From: Areca catechu
Taxonomy: Eukaryota > Streptophyta > Magnoliopsida > Arecales > Arecaceae
Length of the DNA: 64,000 nucleotides
Direction of reading: 5' to 3'
Assembly (NCBI GenBank): GCA_021397845.1
Contig: CM038044.1
Span: 55,713,851 to 55,777,850 of the forward strand
The notes beneath the pieces are model-generated. The model searched no databases. It was not told where the DNA came from and was given only the letters and a program-made list of their open reading frames with translations. This document shows, piece by piece, positions 21,237-31,723 of the stretch. Positions within the stretch are counted from its first letter, which is position 1; each line of letters starts with the position of its first letter. The translations under genes and the position numbers were made by a program.

Positions 21237-21923
21237 ATGGATTTTAATTTTGAGGCCATGATGAAGGCTATGAGTGACCAGATTATTTCTCAAATGACCT
21301 TCAAGCTTGACCAATCCAACACCCAGACCCAAAATCAACTTACCTAAGACAATACCCAAACCCAAGCCCAGCTTTCCCAAATAGACCATAGGTTTGACCA
21401 ATTTGATACTAAGCTTGATCAAATGAACCAAAGATTCAACCAAGTAGGAACCCTAGGCAAGGCCCATAGAGCTGAACCCTAGGAACCCATAGTCCCTAGA
21501 TATGAACCCGGTAGTAACCCACTATTCCTCAGTCAACCTTAACCCTATAAGATTGATACCCCTAGATTTGAACCCATAACCTTTGAACCCATAACTTTTA
21601 AACCCATAACCTATGAACCCATAACCCTTAGTTTACCCACCCTTGTTTTCCTAGATCTTAGTCAATTTTCCATTAGCCAAACCCCTCTTACCACCCCATT
21701 GGTTCACCAAGATGACTTAGAAGAAGAAATATATGAGGCTGACCCAAGTCTGGTAGAGGAGTATGAGGATATTGAGTCTATGAAAGATCTAGAAGAATAC
21801 CCTATAGGAGACCTAGGATTAGTTGACCCTGACCATACTCAGGTAGATAACCAAGTAGAAGACCACCCAACATTAGCTGAACTTGACCACACCCAAGTCG
21901 AACTAGTGGTAGAAGACAGTTAG
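21237..21923 (+). pseudogene. Element B N-terminal ORF: coiled coil and acidic region
   Basis: ATG at 21237 (MDFNFEAMMKAMSDQIISQM), then Gln/Asn/Asp-rich heptads (FDQFDTKLDQMNQRFNQVG), a run of degenerate EPIT(F/Y) repeats near 21570-21620 and the acidic DDLEEEIYEADPSLVEEYED segment, as in C and D. Stops at 21345, 21480 and 21540 break it, with a further break at 21921. It lacks a recognisable gag fold. It leads into the WHLLG-type ORF. Confidence 0.6.
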
Positions 21924-21955
21924 AGGAAGAAAATCCAACTATAGAGCCTAGTCCT

Positions 21956-22441
21956 TTGATTCAAGAGCCAAAAGAATTTATTAAGGACTTGATCCATTTG
22001 AATCAGTACCCTCAGGATGAAATCACTCCATTGACTCCCATTGATCTCTTTCCTGAAATTAATGACCCTTTCTTCCATTATGCAGACCCTTTAGATAGGC
22101 ATCAATCCCATAAGGCCAACCTCATTAGTTTAGGCCTCATCCCTGAAATCCCTTCTTATCTCCTATTCTACCCGATCAACCCAGAACATTCTTCTTACTT
22201 TCTATCCTATCAGACTAACCCTGAATCCACCTCGTATTTTTTACCTTTTCTTGAGTTTTCTTATATTTCTTTAACCATTCACCTGCATCATGTAGAGGTT
22301 TGCATATTGCATTCATTTCTTGCCCATGTTAGGTTTGCATATTGCTTTTGGTATGCTTTGTGGCACTTGCTAGGAGTACATAGTAAATTTTCATGTGCAT
22401 GCCATGATAGGATCAAACCTAAAGAGTTTACAGTCTGTTAG
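21956..22441 (+). CDS. Element B WHLLG-type domain ORF
   Basis: A 161-codon open frame matching the C-terminal half of the C ORF at 16379-17110. Shared segments are IDLFPEINDPFF, LISLGLIPEIPSYLLFYPIN, YFLSYQTNPESTSYFLPF and VRFAYCFWYALWHLLG followed by VHSKFSCAC and KPKEFTV. The family is not recognised. Conservation between two separate insertions with relatively few stops hints that the protein was under selection while the family was active. A frame break near 21925 separates it from the acidic region. Confidence 0.6.
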   Translation: MIQEPKEFIKDLIHLNQYPQDEITPLTPIDLFPEINDPFFHYADPLDRHQSHKANLISLGLIPEIPSYLLFYPINPEHSSYFLSYQTNPESTSYFLPFLEFSYISLTIHLHHVEVCILHSFLAHVRFAYCFWYALWHLLGVHSKFSCACHDRIKPKEFTVC

Positions 22442-22520
22442 GTTTTGTCCCTTAGAGTCCAATAAAACGTCCTTTGATAGGGATGTCTAGTCGAGTCTAT
22501 TAGGTATTAGTTGAGTCCAA
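22440..22520 (+). other. Conserved untranslated block after the WHLLG domain (B)
   Basis: GAGTCCAATAAAACGTCC and TTGATAGGGATG, then GTCGAGTCTATTAGGTATTAG. Counterparts in C (16280-16395) and D (48685-48770). Confidence 0.5.
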
Positions 22521-22649
22521 TAAATGCATAGCTTGATTTACATGTCTGCACCTGCACTAACCTCTACACAGCATATGCATATGAAAATTAGTCAAAAGCT
22601 GAACATAACTAATGAACTAAATAACAACTTGGCTAATTCCCAAAGGAGA

Positions 22650-23130
22650 GATAAAGAATTTTGCAGGGGATTTGGTAGTTGTAGAGAATTTTCTGCTCGT
22701 GAAGCTGGCCCATCCAAAATAATGAATATCTATGGACCCAATGCCTATATGCGTGAGATACTACCTAATTTAGGTATTAGCTCCACCTTCATCATCTCAG
22801 ATCTTATAGAGTATAGGGAGCTAGCAGCGATACCTAGCGAGCACCTTGAGCCTATCCCTCCCTTTGAGAGAGAACCCATCCCAGAGTGTCCACATATAAT
22901 TGGCCAAATATTGAGAAAAAGATTAAGAGAATCCTGGGTGATCAAGCCATATGTACCCAAAATCATGGCTATCAGAGGTATTTGGTCCGGTGGCAAGGTC
23001 GGCCAGAATTTGAGGACTCATGGATCATCCGTGAGGATCTGCAACATCTCAACCCAGACCTACTCGAGCACTATGAGAGCCAAGTTATCCCATACTCGAC
23101 GGGGTCGAGTTCCTCCCATCCCGGAAGAAT
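22650..23130 (+). pseudogene. Element B pol tail: integrase C-terminus and chromodomain
   Basis: GPNAYMREILPNLGISSTF and IISDLIEYRE form the C-terminal fold that follows the integrase core in gypsy elements. After a frameshift near 22890 come ILGDQAICTQNHGYQRYLVR, then WQGRPEFEDSWIIREDLQHL, a chromodomain. It ends near the polypurine-like CCCATCCCGGAAGAAT before the LTR. The integrase catalytic core is not present upstream. Confidence 0.8.
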
Positions 23131-24679
23131 TGGTGGGGGCACCAAGATCAGACATAGATTACTAGGTCCTATTTGGTTTACCTAACCATATGTCAAATTT
23201 TGTAATCAACTAGAATTGAGTCCTGTAGTAAGTTGAGGTTAATTGATTTGTCTCAACCCTCAACCTAGTCAGTATTTTGAGTCATGTACATCAATTATGA
23301 GTCCAGTATGAGCCCAATTTTTATACAAGAGAAGAGGTCACCCTATTTTGGAGTTCCACCAGACCACATCCAAAAGTCAGAGGCCGCTACATCAGCCCAT
23401 TGGATTTTGTGTGACAACCCAGGATCCAAGATGCTTCCTGAACCCTGATTCTTTTCAAATGTCCTCTAGATACCCGGATTCATTCCCAGATGCTAGAGCA
23501 TATACCTAAACTAGGGCATCCATGATTCTAGAGGTCCACCTACATCCCAGCCCAAAGAAATCAAGCCCAGGTGCCAAGCCCAAGCCCTTAAGAAGCAAGA
23601 TTCCAGAGAATATTCCTGCTACCAGGCTACCAGGCCACCCCAGTTTCCAGAGGCCCAAACCCATGCACCCAAGCCCCTTTGGGCCAGCCCCTTGCTTTTC
23701 CTAGAGGACCAACACACCCCCTAGGTGTCCTTAAAGTGTTGACCATGTCCAAAGAGGTTTGACCAAGTCCAAGTTGAAGAGAAGGAGAAGACCAAGTTTA
23801 TTCCTAACCTAGTTAGGATTTCTAATCCTTTTAAACTTTGTAATTCTAACCTAGCTAGAAAAGGACTTGTATTCCAATTTGGAAGAGGACTTGTAACCCA
23901 AGTGTAACCATGGTTAGTGATGGCATGGGAACTCTATAAATACCCCATCCCTCCCCCTCTTGTAAGAATCTTTTTTTTTTATGAATAAACCTTGCTGAAA
24001 TTTTGTGAAATTGTCTTGAGTTTGAGTTTTGGTTCTCTCTTTGAGTGCTCTCCTTGTATTCCTGGATTGATAGCCTACTGCCCTAGCATCCCTTGGCATC
24101 CCTGGAGATCAGCCATGCCCAAGGAACAGGAGTCCTTGCTACCATCCAAGTCCAAGAGCTTCTTCTTCCCCAACTGCCAGCTTTTAGCCCTAATCCTAAA
24201 TCCCTTCAAACCTAGTTCCTTTTCTAATTTTTATTTTCTGTTTTGATTAACCTTTGATGCTTACTGGATCTTTGAGGTGCTTCCCCTCCCCTAAGGAGGC
24301 CTTCTTTGCTACTTGGACCGCCTAGATCAGCCATCAGATTCGAGGGAAATAAGGCTTCTTCTTCCAAGCTCCGATCAGAGTTGTGAGTGAACACTACTGC
24401 TTTTGAATTTCAATATCTGATTAGTAAGAAACCTTCCCAACTCTTATTTTTTGATTTAATGAAGATAAGCTATCCCAAATTGAAAGTTTCTCAACTCTCG
24501 GGTCCTAGATATCTCATTAGTTTGCATGTGTTTACTTGCGATCCGATGATTCTTTGTATTGCTAGTCTTTCCGCTAGTTTTTACGTTATTTTATGAATCT
24601 AGCCTGTAAATAAAATTATAAAAAAAATATTTTACTATTTTTCATGCATATTTAGCAATCTTAGAGTCATCCTGCATCA
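23131..24679 (+). repeat. Element B 3' LTR
   Basis: 1549 bp, matching 12300-13839, with TATAAATA at 23935-23942. It ends GCATCA before AGGAA. Confidence 0.92.
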
Positions 24680-24684
24680 AGGAA

Positions 24685-25499
24685 TCTTCAACAACCAAGC
24701 CAAGTACCCCAAGAAAATAATCAAAAAGTTTGGTATGGAGACAAGCAAACAAATGAACGCACCCATGAGCCCATCTTGCAGATTGGACAAAGATGAAAAT
24801 GGATCCAATGTTGACCAAAAGCTCTATAGAGGTATGATCAAATCCTTATTTTATTTGACTGCAAGTAGACCTGATATCTGGTATAGTGTATGTGTATGTG
24901 CTAGATTTCAATCTAATCCTAAAGAAACACATATGCTTGTTGTTAAAAGAATTATCAGATATTTGAAAGGTACAAGTAATCTAGGTCTTTGGTTTTCAAA
25001 ATATTCTTCATTGAATTTAATTAGATTTTTGGATGCTGATTATGCTGGTTGTAGAATTGATAGAAAAAGTACTAGCATCACATGCCAATTTCTAGGGTTG
25101 AATTTAATCTCATGGCACTGTAAGAAACAAAACTCGATAACACTTTCTACTATTGAGGCAGAGTATGTTGCTATAGGGAGTTGTTGTGTACAAGTGTTAT
25201 GGATTAAACAACAACTAGAAGACTTTAGTGTTACACAATCTAAAATTCTAATCAAGTGTGATAACACAAGTGCTATAAGTTTGACAAAAAATCTAATTTA
25301 GCATTTTAGAACTAAGCATATAGAGATTAGACACAATTTTATTAGAAATTATATTTTGAATGATGACATTGAACTAGAATTTATCCCAACTGAAAACCAA
25401 TTAGCTGACATTTTTACTAAGCCACTAAATTAGGATAGATTTGAATTGCTTAGAGGAGAATTAGGTCTTTGTGATCCATTTTATATTTTCCTAACCTAA
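24685..25499 (+). pseudogene. pol: Element A pol, part 3: RT end and RNase H
   Basis: Resumes with the RT thumb (FGMETSKQMNAPMSPSCRLD, LYRGMIKSLFYLTASRPDI), then RNase H with DADYAGCRIDRKSTS, LISWHCKKQNSITLSTIEAE (catalytic Asp and Glu present) and CDNTSAISLTKN. It ends with HFRTKHIEIR, QLADIFTKPLN and ELLRGELGLCDPF to a TAA at 25497. Stops at 25299 and 25431. The long open frame 24735-25301 is the cleanest part of A pol. Confidence 0.93.
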
Positions 25500-25630
25500 T
25501 TTCTTTCAGAATTAAGAAAAAATTATCTAGAAAACCTCCTACATCTACCAAGATCTTTGGACAACTTTTCTTGAGATTTCACTGAATTAATTTCAATTTC
25601 TGAATCATTTCAACTTTTGTGGAAAGTTTC

Positions 25631-25822
25631 TGTTCGAGTTGACTCGAGCAATTTTACTCTGGTCGAGCCGGCTCGAATCTCTGTTATTTTTGCTCTTGCT
25701 ATGGTCGAGCTGTCTAGGTTAATTTAGGATTTGCCTAGCCGACTCGAATTTCTGTGTGTTCTGAGTTCGCTCTGGTCGAGCTAACTTGGATGATTTTAAG
25801 GCTGAGTGAGCTGACTCGGATG
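25631..25822. promoter_or_regulatory. GAGCCGACTC-type motifs between A pol and ORF3
   Basis: About six copies (CGAGTTGACTCGAGC, CGAGCCGGCTCGAAT, AGCCGACTCGAAT and others) in the untranslated gap before ORF3, the same motif as in the A LTRs. Confidence 0.6.
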
Positions 25823-25981
25823 TTAGGAAAACACTTTTTTAATAGAGCTGAGTAAACTTTTTCTCACTTCTCATGCTTTCTTTTTTACTCTAAACTCTAT
25901 CATTCCACTTAGAACTTTCACCAATCCACCAAAAACCTTTTCCCGAAGCCTTAATTTCATTTTTCTTGCCAAATTACTGCC

Positions 25982-27860
25982 ATGGCTCCCAAGACAGCTA
26001 TGGGAAAGAGATCGAAATGGATGGCACCCTCTGTGGAGACAGAAAGAAGAACAAATTGTCAGCAGGAAGAGCCGACTCAAGCAGTAGTAGAAGAAGAAGA
26101 AGAAAGTGAACCAATGGTCGCAGCTTCATCTCCGAGACAAGTAGTCTCTATTTCAAATAGACCTGTGACTAGCGACAGGAGAATTCTATTTAACTTTCTA
26201 AAAGCGATTGGGTTGAAAATTGGAAATCTGATTGAAACACAAGGTTGGGTTTATTTTTGTTCATTGAATGTTTCAACCTATCCTTCACTTGTGAGATCAT
26301 TTTATGAAAACCTCAGATTAGAGCCCAATCACATTGAATCAACTATGAAAAGAAAGAGAGTTGTAGTAACTAAAGAGAGATTGAGCAATTTACTAGAAAT
26401 GCCTGCTAATGGAATCAAGCATCTAATTTTAAAAGACAGAGAAAAGGCTCTGCAGACAATTTTTAACAGAGAAGATGTGGTGGAATAGGTACTATGATGG
26501 CCAACACTTTGTCACTGGAAATGAGGTTTTTACACAATTTTATAAGTATGATATTTCTCCCAAGAACAGGGAGACTTGACTGGGTCAGTGAAAGAGACTT
26601 AAGCTTCATGGAAAATGTTATTCAAGGAGAGTCACTCAACCTACCCTTCATAATGATCATGCAGATGAAAGAGGTAGTCCTAAAGGAGAAGTTGAAGGAG
26701 AAGTTGGTAAGCCCCTGCATCATACAGATACATACACCTCCAAGTCACTATTAAGAATAAGATATGTTTGTATTGAAGGAGTATGGAGAAAAAAGGGGAC
26801 AGATGAAAGAGCAGTAGCAGCCAACAGCAGCAGTTTTGAAGATAGCAGTGAAGAAATTCCCAGGAAAATATCCACTGCAGCACCAATATCTCCTGAGAAA
26901 AATGTTCCCAGCTCAGAGCAGATATTTAACATTCCTATTGGTGAGTTTGGGACTTCTACCGAGCATTTTTCTGTACTAGCTAAGACTGAGTTTGCATCTA
27001 CTAGGTCTAAGCCTACTTCATTTGAAGCCATGAAGACAGTGCACCTTGAGACTTCTTTAGCTACTCTCCATTAGCACCTACAACTCTAGACCACCTGCAC
27101 CTTCAGTTGATAAATCAGTTTTGCAGCAATTTATTACACATCAATTGAGTACTCTAACTGACTCACTTACTTGCACTCTATCCACTATGTTTGGCGAACT
27201 TTGCCAGTCAGTAGAGACTAGGCTAGACCAGTTTGGAGGGAAAATTAGAGATCTGCGCAGCAGAGTGGACATACTTGAGACCTCCAAAAGTGATCACAGC
27301 CTGATCTTCAACCTATTCTTGAATTAGTTTCATCTAGTTCTGAATCCATTAAAAACTCTATCAATAATACACTTGAAGCATTCATAATTGAATTGAATAA
27401 TCTTAGATTGAACGTGGGTTCAGTGGAAGAAGGAAGAAGAATGGAAGAAGACTATACTAAAGGCATTAGAATCTTAAGAGCAAAATTTGGAAGGTTAAGG
27501 GGATCTGCAGAGGCATTTGCAAATGCACAGGCATCTGAACTAGTCCAATTACACAAGGACATAAAGAAATTTGATGAAGAAATTGATTCTATGCAATTCA
27601 AGATAGACCAGCTATCAAATAGAGTGATTGCAGCATTTGCAGTTCCACAACATAGACCTGCTCCACAGTCTACACCTAGGCCTCAACCCTCTCCCTTTGC
27701 TGGTCAGTCTGCACACCCCAGACAACTAGCTCCACACCTTAGGCCTCAGGGATCTCATTTTGCTCCTATACCTTCTGAAGTACTAGATCTAGATCCTATA
27801 GCTTCTATGCCTCCTGGCATTCAAATACCTAGCCATTCCACTAGCACTAGAGTGATCTAG
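25982..27860 (+). pseudogene. Element A ORF3 (putative plant transposon / env-like ORF)
   Basis: Starts at 25982 (MAPKTAMGKRSKWMAPSVET, basic, then Glu-rich). It has a globular part with WVYFCSLNVSTYPSLVRSFY and VVTKERLSNLLEMPANGI, matching in order the F ORF3 at 61754. I believe this is the plant transposon protein-type domain found in extra ORFs of retrotransposons. A frameshift near 26488 leads to LSLEMRFLHNFISMIFLPRT. The C-terminal part (27121-27860) has coiled coils (ETRLDQFGGKIRDLRSRVDI) and a Pro/Ser-rich tail. Function unknown; called env-like in some Sireviruses, though no clear signal peptide or fusion peptide is visible here. Confidence 0.7.
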
Positions 27861-28632
27861 ACAGTGATTAATTATACTTTCTTTCATATTTTGTACCTTG
27901 TATTGAACAATCTACATGAAATGAAAGTTATTTTGGTATTTGCTGGCACTGTCTTGAATTATTTTGAGCTTTTGCAATGTTTACAACACCAATGTGTTGA
28001 ATTTTAATTAGAATATCAAATTCAAATTGAGAAAGTGAAATTATCTCAAACAAATATTAAAAACTTTCTCATTCTGTTTCAAAATTTGAGCTTTATTGTA
28101 ATACCTTTTTGATTGTTTAACAAAAAGGGGGAGAACTTTGAGCTGACATGAAAAACTTGAGCTAACAAGAGAATTTTGAGCTTCCTTGAAAATATTTATA
28201 ACTGGTTTCAAGCATGGGAAAATTATTCATAAAGTGCATGAAAAGAATGAAAAAGGGGGAGAGTATAAGTGATTGTGTTTAAATGCGCCTAATTATTTCA
28301 AAATTTAAAAACCTATAGAAAGGGGGAGAAATTTATTGAAAGCAAATGGCTTTAGCTCTAAACCCATATTCTGCTCTGATTGCTCTAAATTTTAGCTCTG
28401 AAATTGATTTTAGCTCTGAAATTAGCTCCAATTCTTTCAACTTTAAGCTCTGATACTTCATGTTTGTGCTATTTCTAATACTTTGAAGCATATAAAGTCT
28501 AATACTCAGATACACACAAAAGCACTAACATTGATACTATACAATTTCATTACTAGAGCTCTGATACTTATTTGCAAATATAATTAGCTCTGATACATGT
28601 GCATACTTACTTTCAAATACTTTTATACATGT
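27861..28632 (+). other. Element A 3' untranslated region with repeated polypurine tracts
   Basis: No gene. It contains AAAAAGGGGGAGAA (28122-28135), GAAAAAGGGGGAGAG (28249-28263) and GAAAGGGGGAGAA (28317-28330), plus repeats of TTAGCTCTGAAAT and AGCTCTGATAC near 28350-28600. Multiple polypurine tracts before the 3' LTR are a Sirevirus feature. Element G interrupts it at 28633; it resumes 40571-40631 with the tract adjoining the LTR. Confidence 0.75.
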
Positions 28633-29926
28633 TGATGTGGCAGGAAGCTGACGTGTAATCCCTGTCAGACGCCACGTTAAGGACACCGCCATGGTGGACA
28701 CTCCTCGTCAGACTCTTCTGCCGGGCCGAGATCCCTCATCATATCGGGGTGGCTCGTCGAAGGCGAGTTCCATCCTCTGCCAGGTCAGCTCCTGCATGGC
28801 CTGGATGCCTAAGCTAGAGTCGGGCGACTTCCTTCGTTGGATTGATCCCCTCCGAGGTCAAGCCCCCTAGGCCAGAGTCGAGCCCCAGCTCTCCTCCGCC
28901 AGGTCGAGCCCCTCCGAGATCGAGCCCTCTACGCAGGAGTCGCACGCTCACCTCCTCCACCGGATTGGGCTCCTTTGAGGTTGAGCCCTCTGAGCGGGAG
29001 CCAAGCCTAGCCTTCCTCCTCCAGGTCGGGCCCCTCGAAGTCGAGCCCCTTGGTCTAGAGTCGAGCCCAGCCCTCCTCCGCCAAAGGGAGCCACTTCGAG
29101 GTCGAGCCCCCGAAGTCGAGCCCCAGCTCTTCAGTTTGGCTCCACCTTGGACAAAAGGTGAGGGAGCGACGCCATCCCCCAAGATGCCAGCGAGCCACCC
29201 GAGGACCACAAAGAAAGCACCCTCCAAGCCACAATAACTGTCCGCAGCCACTACTTACACCATAAGAGGAAGAAGATCCCTGACCGAGATGCCACACTCT
29301 CCACCAACCGCCTACACCACCCAGAAAGAGGAAATCAATCAGGGGATTCGAATCTTGAGGGTGGCGGCCCCCGAATCGAGGCCCTGCTAGGTTTTCCAGA
29401 GTGGAGCAACCGGAAGGAATGTCAGAGTGCATGGTATCTTCCTCTATCATGAATCAAGAAAGACGTTTTGTCCATGGCACGGAACATCGCCGCATGCGCC
29501 TGCTGACACAAGGGAGATCCCGAGGTAGACAACCACCTGGATTAAAAAGAGCCACCGGCACCCCCAGAGGGTACGTAACAAACAAACAAACAAACAAACG
29601 AATACTCAAGCAAGTAAGGGAGAGGCAAGGACACACCGGAGAGTCATCTTCAATCCACCTCGGTCACCACCCTCTCCAGCACACTTTCATTCCACTAACA
29701 CCACATTCACTCCTCCAAGTGTGGAGTCCATCTCAGGAGCTCGACCGGGAGGATCTGTTCCCCTGAATCGTCACTGACTTGATCGTCAGAGTTCCTCCAT
29801 TGGAATCCCTGGCCTGGGTCTCTAAGCCTTATTTTGCAGGTCCCGAGGTGCAAGTTTTTCTTGAAGAGACGAGGGGCGATCTGACGTCGACAGTAACTAC
29901 GGGCAACGACGATCTTGGCGATAACA
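28633..29926 (+). repeat. Element G 5' LTR
   Basis: 1294 bp, TGATGTGGCAGG...GATAACA. At 28840-29125 it has imperfect tandem copies of a ~65-bp unit rich in GTCGAGCCCC, and at 29576-29600 a short (AAAC)n run. ORFs on either strand here follow the repeats and are not supported as genes. Confidence 0.9.
28840..29125. repeat. ~65-bp imperfect tandem repeats in G LTR
   Basis: Roughly four units built on CCAGGTCGAGCCCCTCCGAG and CAGAGTCGAGCCC. The same region appears in the 3' LTR at about 39465-39770. Confidence 0.65.
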
Positions 29927-29928
29927 GA

Positions 29929-29946
29929 TGGCGTGCTAGGTACGGG
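29929..29946 (+). other. Element G primer binding site
   Basis: TGGCGTGCTAGGTACGGG begins two bases after the LTR. Sites of the form TGGCGCGCCAGGTA are familiar from monocot Tat-type gypsy elements. Confidence 0.65.
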
Positions 29947-30008
29947 GTTACTGACGGGCATCCTTTGTCCCAAAATCCAGTCCCTCTGCAAGTAGACCCA
30001 TCAGGAGG

Positions 30009-31563
30009 ATGGTGACGACACGAGCGAGAGAAGCTTCCACCAGCCATGCGGGAGACTCTCCTTCTTGAGGAAACCTGCACAATCTGGAAGTGGAACCGCA
30101 CGCTCTAGCTCAACTACCTCTGGTGGAATCTCAGCTAGTTGCACTCACCCAGTAGATGCAAATCCTTGCTACGACAGTGCACTAGCTCCAGCACCAGCAA
30201 CGGTCCTTGGCTACCCATCAGCAGCAAGTAACCCCCATGGCCCATGCCGCAGCATCCCGCGATAGCCTGAATTCCTTCTAAGGAAGGCCTTCATAACCGC
30301 AGGCCATCATTGACCATCGGGGTAGCCACCAGACTCCGGCAAAGAGGCAACGGGCCATATCTCCCGATAGGAAGAGTCGATCTCCAACCCTCGAGCGGGT
30401 AACAGCAAAATCCCGTCGAGGTCAAAAAGGCAAGACCCCCCTTCAGGGACACCATCCCATATCACATTCTCCGTCTCTTTCGACCTCCATGGAAGGCTCC
30501 ACCGACGAGGCCATCAGGTGCACAACCGAGAAGCACCTGGAAGAGCATGAACACAAGCTTGCGGAGCTAACCCACCATTTTGTGAACATGCAGGGCTCTA
30601 CCGATGAGCCAGCGGGCTACGATGCCTGTCCCCCTTCTTTCGAGAGATCCAAGAGGAACCGATTCCCAATCAGTTTTGTATGCCACAGGTGGATCCCTAC
30701 GATGGGACCACCGACCCCCTAGACCACTGGGAAAGCTACAAGGCCCTTATGAGGGTCCAGGGGGCCACCGATGCCCTTTTTTGTATTGCCTTCCTAGCAA
30801 CCCTTTGGAAGGCGGCTTGGGTTTGGTTCGCTCATCTCGAGCCCGAAAGCATCAACTCTTTTGCCCAGCTAGAGCAGAAGTTCGTGGCCCACTTCGACAC
30901 CTATCGAAAGGTACCACGAGAGGTGGATAGCCTCTTCTCCATCTGGCAATAGGATCGCGAGCCTCTATGGAACTTCGTGGTCGACTTCAAGGTTGCCGCC
31001 TTGGAGATTTACAATCTTGATGAACCAGTCACCATGTTAGCGCTAAAGCAAGGACTCAAGACCTCCCGCCTGACCTACTCACTCGATAAGAAACCCCCCA
31101 AGACCTACTCCGAGATCCTTCTCCGAGCCCAGAAGTACATCCATATCGAGGAGGCTGATCATGCAAGACAGGAGCTCGACGGGAAGCCGCAGAAGAAGCC
31201 AACTCCTGCCGAAACCCCCAAGACCCGAAAGCCAGGACCCCCAGTTCCAAACTTCTGGCAGGTTCAAGACCGAGGAGAATGCCCATTCCAGAGGAGAGGT
31301 ACACCCCTCTCCTCGCCCCGAGGATGAATATCCTCATGGTGATCGAAGGTGAGCCCTACCTGAAGCGCCCACCTCCGATGAGGCCGTCGGTTGGCTGCGA
31401 TAAGATAAAGTACTATCGCTATTACCATGACCATGGCCACGACATCGAGGAATGCCACAATCTCAAGAAAGAGATTGAAGAACTCATCAAGAGAGGCTAC
31501 CTCGAGAGGTTCGTGAGGGACAGACCTTCGGCGGATCTCAGGCACTCGTCCCTCTCCCGTTAG
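30009..31563 (+). pseudogene. gag: Element G gag
   Basis: ATG at 30009 (MVTTRAREASTSHAGDSPS). After stops and a frameshift near 30670 comes the retrotransposon gag domain: VDPYDGTTDPLDHWESYKAL, GATDALFCIAFLATLWKAAW, FAQLEQKFVAHFDTYRK and YSLDKKPPKTYSEILLRAQK. A stop lies at 30950. After another shift near 31290 come CDKIKYYRYYHDHGHDIEEC and a helical tail (NLKKEIEELIKRGYLERFV), the zinc-binding-like end typical of this lineage. Confidence 0.9.
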
Positions 31564-31723
31564 TTCCTGCAGTCGACAACAGCCCTACCGAGAAGCTGGT
31601 GGGGATGATATGTTGGAAAGCCGAGCGTGCATCTAAGAAGGCTCAGGGGGTAGGGTATTATGAAAATGTACCCCCCTTTATAAAAAAAGAGGGAGATGGA
31701 GAAAAAATATAAATAATGATGCC

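Larger units (their letters stand above)
12300..24679 (+). mobile_element. Element B: gypsy-derived LTR element without polymerase, interrupted by C
   Basis: LTRs 12300-13839 and 23131-24679 start TGGTGGGGGCACCA; the right one ends GCATCA. The duplication AGGAA (12295-12299, 24680-24684) interrupts the RT of A. The primer site TGGTATCAGAACAGG lies at 13843. Element C (14264-20508) sits in its leader. The remaining internal region codes for a coiled-coil and acidic ORF, an unrecognised WHLLG-type domain and the 3' tail of pol (integrase C-terminus and chromodomain). Protease, RT, RNase H and the integrase core are absent. It would have needed proteins in trans. The chromodomain points to a chromovirus (Tekay/Del-like) parent. 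Confidence 0.92.

Noticed and set aside
25982..27860. ORF3 as a retroviral envelope
   Set aside because: No signal peptide, cleavage site or clear membrane anchor. A plant transposon-associated domain fits better.
28842..29450. ORFs of 131-145 codons on both strands in the G LTR as genes
   Set aside because: They follow GC-rich tandem repeats, and the corresponding frames differ in the other LTR.
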